A stretch of 64,000 bases of DNA from Phaeosaccion multiseriatum (taxonomy: Eukaryota > Ochrophyta, other classes): NCBI GenBank assembly GCA_965112735.1, contig OZ218964.1, positions 992,001-1,056,000 of the forward strand, read 5' to 3'. The notes below the pieces were generated by a model. It was not told the origin of the DNA and did no database searches. It was given only the letters and a program-made list of their open reading frames with translations. This document shows positions 60,547-64,000 of this stretch, one piece after another. A program made the translations under genes and the position numbers. Positions within the stretch are counted from its first letter, which is position 1; the number at the start of each line of letters is the position of its first letter.

Positions 60547-61806
60547 AGAGAGCGAACTGTGTGGACGTCGAGATGCGTATTCCTGCTCCTCCCGCTCTCT
60601 CAACCCCCTAACCTTCTTCTCCTCTGAATATGTATATATAACCATGTATATATAATGTATGTATTATCATGTAGGCATCCTGTCGTATTGGACAGGTGCC
60701 AGTATCACTGTGATAAGGGCGATGGTGGTGAGCGTTACGCAAATCGCCACCTACGACCAAGCCAAGGCCCTCCTGAGCACCGAGCTCCAGGGCTTCTCTC
60801 TGCACCTGGCAGCGGTGAGTGAGTGAGTGAGTGAGTGAGTGAATGCGTAAGTGAGTGAGTGAGTGAGTGAGTGAGTGAGTGAGTGAGTGAGTGAGTGAGT
60901 GCCTGACTGACTGACTGACTGACTGACTGAGTGACTGAGTGACTGAGTGAGTGAGTGAGTGAGTGAGTGAGTGAGTGAGTGGGTGGGTGAGTGAGTGAGT
61001 GAGTGAGTGAGTGGGTGGGTGGGTGAGTGGGTGGGTGGGTGAGTGGGCGGGTGAGTGGGTGGGTGAGTGGGTGAGTGGGTGAGTGAGTGAGTGAGTGGGT
61101 GAGTGCGTAAATGAAAAGGTGTGTGATTGGGTGAGTGAGTGGGTGAGTGGGTGAGTGAGTGAGTGGGCGAGTGCGTAAGTGAATAGGTGAGTGAGTCAGT
61201 GAGTGAGTGAGTGAGCCTGCCTGCCAGCCCTGTCCTCATGCTGTTCTCGCCACCCATGTGTCTTGTTAGATTGACGGGTGTTTGTGTGTCGGAGGGAGGA
61301 GGAGGGGCGGAGGTGCTGTGTGAGGCTTGCCGGGTGCGTTACGTCACACCCTCTTACTTCGTAGTACACTCTTTCATTGGGTGGACGATTTAATTCCCTC
61401 TCGCTGGCTGTGCACCCCTCCCCTCTCGCCCCCCCTCCCCCCTGCTACTCTTGCCTGCCCTCCCTCCCTTCCTCCTTGTGTGTCGCGGCCATCCCCCTTA
61501 TTCCCCCAGGGCCTCATTGCAGCCCTCACCTTCACCGCTCTATCCATGCCCTTTGACACGGTCAAATCGCGCATTCAGGCCAGCAGCAGCAGCAGCAGTA
61601 AGGCCGCAGCGACGACTAATCCGCCTCAGGGCATCATCGGCACCTTCCACTCCATCGTCAGGAACGAAGGTGTGACGCAGCTGTGGTCAGGATACCTTCC
61701 TTACCTTGTGGCCAAGGGGGTCTTGACCGTGTTACTCTTCCTCATCAAAGAGCAGTACACAATGCTGGCGGAGCACCTACTGGTCCCTGCTGTTAACAGG
61801 GTGTAG
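59489..61806 (+). CDS. Mitochondrial carrier, 2-oxoglutarate/malate or dicarboxylate type
   Basis: Exons 59489-59616, 59705-59921, 60031-60144, 60321-60423, 60675-60814 and 61510-61806 give 332 residues, normal for an SLC25 carrier. The three tandem repeats each show the Px[DE]xx[KR] signature: HPGDVVKTRMQ, CPIEVCLVRMQ and MPFDTVKSRIQ. Subfamily signs fit the oxoglutarate/dicarboxylate group: GLYQGLSAALARQACYTTLR, LGLYDVM, CLVRMQVDGRLPTAQRRNYR and VVSVTQIATYDQAK, close to mammalian OGC (SLC25A11) by eye. It would exchange dicarboxylates across the inner mitochondrial membrane. Two introns use GTCAGT or GTACGT donors. The fifth intron (60815-61509) begins with a GTGA array that repeats the donor sequence. 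Confidence 0.93.
60455..60546. repeat. (AGT)n microsatellite in carrier intron
   Basis: About 90 bp of AGT/GTA repeats in intron 60424-60674. Confidence 0.95.
60815..61215. repeat. (GTGA)n array beginning at a splice donor
   Basis: About 400 bp of GTGA with GTGG and CTGA variants start exactly at the donor of exon 5 of the carrier gene, so the GTGAGT donor sequence is repeated dozens of times. Confidence 0.97.
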
Positions 61807-62164
61807 AGGAACGCGTCTCGCGCGGCTCTCTGGCGTTACGATTCGGTAGCCGCGGCAGAGATGGCACTTGACGGTGCGTACGAAAGGGTACGATACTCCA
61901 CTCACCTTTCGAGCCACATTAGACATTAGTATGCGAGTGTGGCTTCGGGCAACAAGTTACTTTACGGGGTCTAAATAATTCTTGTATATATAGACACACA
62001 AACATCCTTATTTATGCAGGTGGCATACTCTTCGCTATTGCATCGTGAGAAGTTCCTTCTATCGTACCGCAGTGAGGCCGAGAGAGGGAATGAGTTTCAG
62101 CAGGCCAGTGGATGAACAACAAGAACGTACGTCTCGGTGCCTCAAGTCGAGGCCTGGCGGGGGC
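61807..62164. other. Tail-to-tail intergenic region
   Basis: About 360 bp, with TATATATA near 61985. No gene is seen. Confidence 0.6.
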
Positions 62165-64000
62165 CTAAATCCGCCCGAGGGTCCTTTCTAGCTCCAGCAT
62201 CTTGGCGGCCTGACCCCTGTCCACCCTTGCATACACCTGGGCTTCAGTCCTGCGCCCTCCCTCCCCTCCCCTTGCCTCTCCCTGGCCTCCGCCATTACCG
62301 TCGCCACCTTCCCCTGCGCCTTCACCTCCTTCACCTTCGCCCTCGCTCTCATTGCTGCGGCTGCTCCTGCTGCTGCTGCTACTACTGCAACTGCTGTAGC
62401 TTCCGCCCTCCCCTTGGCTCAATTGGGAGCTCAGTCTCTGCGGCTGTGCCCACTCGTAGCAAAAGGGTGAAGAGACAGACCCCGAGCCCCCCTCTCCTGC
62501 TCGAAGCGCCCCCCTCTCAACCGCGATGGACGGCGTCAGCGGTGGCCTCCTCCTCTCCCCGCCCCCCCCCCCCTCCTCCTCCTCCTCCTCCTCCTCCTCC
62601 TCCTCCTCCTGTCCCCAGGGCCGCCTCTACGACCTGCCCTCTCAGTCGCGACCGCAGCTCCGCTATCTGATCCGCATATCCCCTCTCGCTCCATCCCTCC
62701 GCAGCCCCCAGGGCCAAGCCTAGCTCGAGCATCTGCCCTCCCTCCTCCCCCACCCTCCCGCCTACGATGCTAGACCCGGTGTTGGCAGCACTTCCGGCAA
62801 CAGTCCCCGGCCCTGCCCTCCTCCCATATAGCCCAAACCCTTGCTCCTGCCGTCGCTGCCGCCCTGACCCTGACCCTGACCCCCCAGGTCCCCTCCTCAA
62901 ATCGCGCAGTCCCCCACTTTGTACAAAGGGCTCCGGTGGCTCTCCTCCTCCCGCCCTGCTGCTCCTGCTGCTGGTGCGACGACGCAAGGCATGCAGCGCC
63001 TCAGACCCAGACTCCTCCTCCTCCTCCCCCTCCCCCTCCCCCTCCCCCTCCTCCTCCTCCTCCTCCTCCTCCTCCTCCTCCTCCTCCTCCTCCACCACCA
63101 CCCTTTGCTGCTGCTGCTGCCGCTGCTTCCGCTGCGTCGTCTGTAGAGGACTAGGCCGGAGCACCCACCCCCTCTCGCCGCTGTTGGAGGCGCCGTCCTG
63201 GTGCTGTAGGGGCGACGGCGCCGCTGCCGACCAGCCGCCCTCCCCGCCGAGCGAAACGTTCCCGGAGCCTGCGCCGGCCTCCGTTCCTGCCTGGGCTTGG
63301 ATTTGGTGCTGCTGTTGGTACCGGCGCTGAAGGTCCTCCTCCTCCTCCTGCTGCTGGTGGTGCAGCTGCTGTCGAAGGAGGCGAGAGTGCTCCATTTCCA
63401 CCTTGGCCACATCGTGGTTGGCCTCGCGCAACGACTGAACCACGTCTCCCAACCGCCTCTCCTCGCCCATCCTCCTCGCTCGAAGTGCCTCCGCGGAGCG
63501 CTCCAAGCCTTCCACTTCGGCTGCCATCTCCTCCCGCCTCCCCGCCAGGCTCTGAAGCTCCCTCTGTCCACTCTCAAGAATGCTCACCAGAGAGTGCGCC
63601 TCCTCCCGCATCTCCTGCGCTACTCTCTTGGCTTGCTCTAGTTCCTGCTGACTCGCAAGCTTTTGCTGCCGTTGCCCAGCTTGCTCCTTCTCCGTCCTCA
63701 AGGCTTCCTTTGAGAGTGAGAACGAAACAAAGAGAAGGAAGAGACAGTTATTTAGGGTACATGGGTGTGCGGGCAGGTGACAAGTCCGACGCCTCGCGGC
63801 CGACCGGTGACAAGGTGACAAAGAGAGAGGTGCTGCTGCATCGGCAATGGCCCCCCGCGTCCTTTCTGTCCTTCCTCCTCCGCTCTAGTCGGGGTGTTCG
63901 AGAAAGTGCCCTCACTTCCTCGACCTTACGTGTCCTCACGCACCTGTTTGATCCGAGCATCGAGGGCTTGTGCCTCCAGGCTGAGCCTTTCTCGCTCCGC
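62165..64000 (-). CDS. Coiled-coil protein, 5' partial, 3' end uncertain
   Basis: The gene enters from beyond the window end. Exon 64000-63944 (RERLSLEAQALDARIKQ) joins in frame to an exon from 63707 that stays open to a stop at 62517. The N-terminal visible part is a long coiled coil (EALRTEKEQAGQRQQKLASQ, ELEQAKRVAQEMREEAHSLV, DVAKVEMEHSRLLRQQL). Then come poly-Gln, poly-Glu (GAG/GGA repeats near 63030-63090) and Gly-rich stretches, a second helix (GYADQIAELRSRLRGQVVEA) and a poly-Gly run at 62570-62610. A further minus-strand open frame, about 62440-62165, ends in a convincing helical terminus (VDRGQAAKMLELERTLGRI); I think it is the last exon, but no phase-clean donor/acceptor pair could be fixed, so the 3' structure is uncertain. 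The family is unrecognised; a cytoskeletal or centrosomal role would fit but is unsupported. Confidence 0.65.

Noticed and set aside
62165-62422. Separate small Ser/Gly-rich gene
   Set aside because: Its helical end fits better as the last exon of the upstream coiled-coil gene, though the splice junction could not be fixed.

Overview
The window is nuclear DNA of a eukaryotic alga. Genes are split by short introns (about 60-700 bp, GTGAGT-type donors, CAG acceptors), microsatellites are abundant, and many protein pairs share short divergent promoters. The PDZ-ferredoxin at 13607-14482 starts with a signal peptide ending in SISA|FVGVPAP, which resembles the 'ASAFAP' bipartite plastid-import signal of algae with a red-type secondary plastid. 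Together with gene density and moderate GC this points to a photosynthetic stramenopile, possibly a eustigmatophyte (Nannochloropsis-like); the genus is a guess. No rRNA, tRNA or CRISPR array was seen.

Layout: (1) 1-4631 +, 3' two thirds of an ABCB full transporter. (2) 5526-9872 -, unrecognised coiled-coil/low-complexity protein. (3) 10323-12863 +, splicing factor SF3B2. (4) 13607-14482 -, plastid PDZ-[2Fe-2S] protein. (5) 14841-18819 +, PPP-family phosphatase with most metal ligands replaced. (6) 19290-21726 -, ZGRF1/Mte1-type DUF2439 protein. (7) 21980-23437 +, wax-synthase-like MBOAT acyltransferase. (8) 23784-32286 -, one 10-exon gene joining a CaMKK-like kinase to a PP2C phosphatase. 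(9) 32587-34183 +, exosome cofactor MPP6. (10) 35192-44094 -, one 20-exon secreted protein joining a sugar dehydrogenase (GSDH) beta-propeller to a multicopper oxidase and three carbohydrate-binding-like modules. (11) 46051-50382 +, poly-Gln protein of unknown function. (12) 51448-56405 +, membrane-anchored SCP/Nem1-type HAD phosphatase. (13) 56496-59356 -, protein with repeated IAARMAAFQ-like motifs. (14) 59489-61806 +, mitochondrial oxoglutarate/dicarboxylate carrier. (15) about 62165-64000 -, partial coiled-coil protein.

Thirteen of the fourteen neighbouring gene pairs lie on opposite strands. There is no operon logic. Shared themes are phosphorylation signalling (kinase-PP2C fusion, dead PPP, SCP phosphatase; two of them begin with an N-myristoylation motif), lipid/organelle metabolism and RNA processing. 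The strongest candidates for something undescribed are the two giant fusions, the degenerate PPP phosphatase, and an 11-bp sequence (GTATCACCAAC) found at least 11 times in both orientations, in three reading frames, introns and intergenic DNA.

Exon borders below were set by hand from splice consensus, reading-frame phase and protein continuity; every internal join given keeps frame, but none is backed by transcript data.
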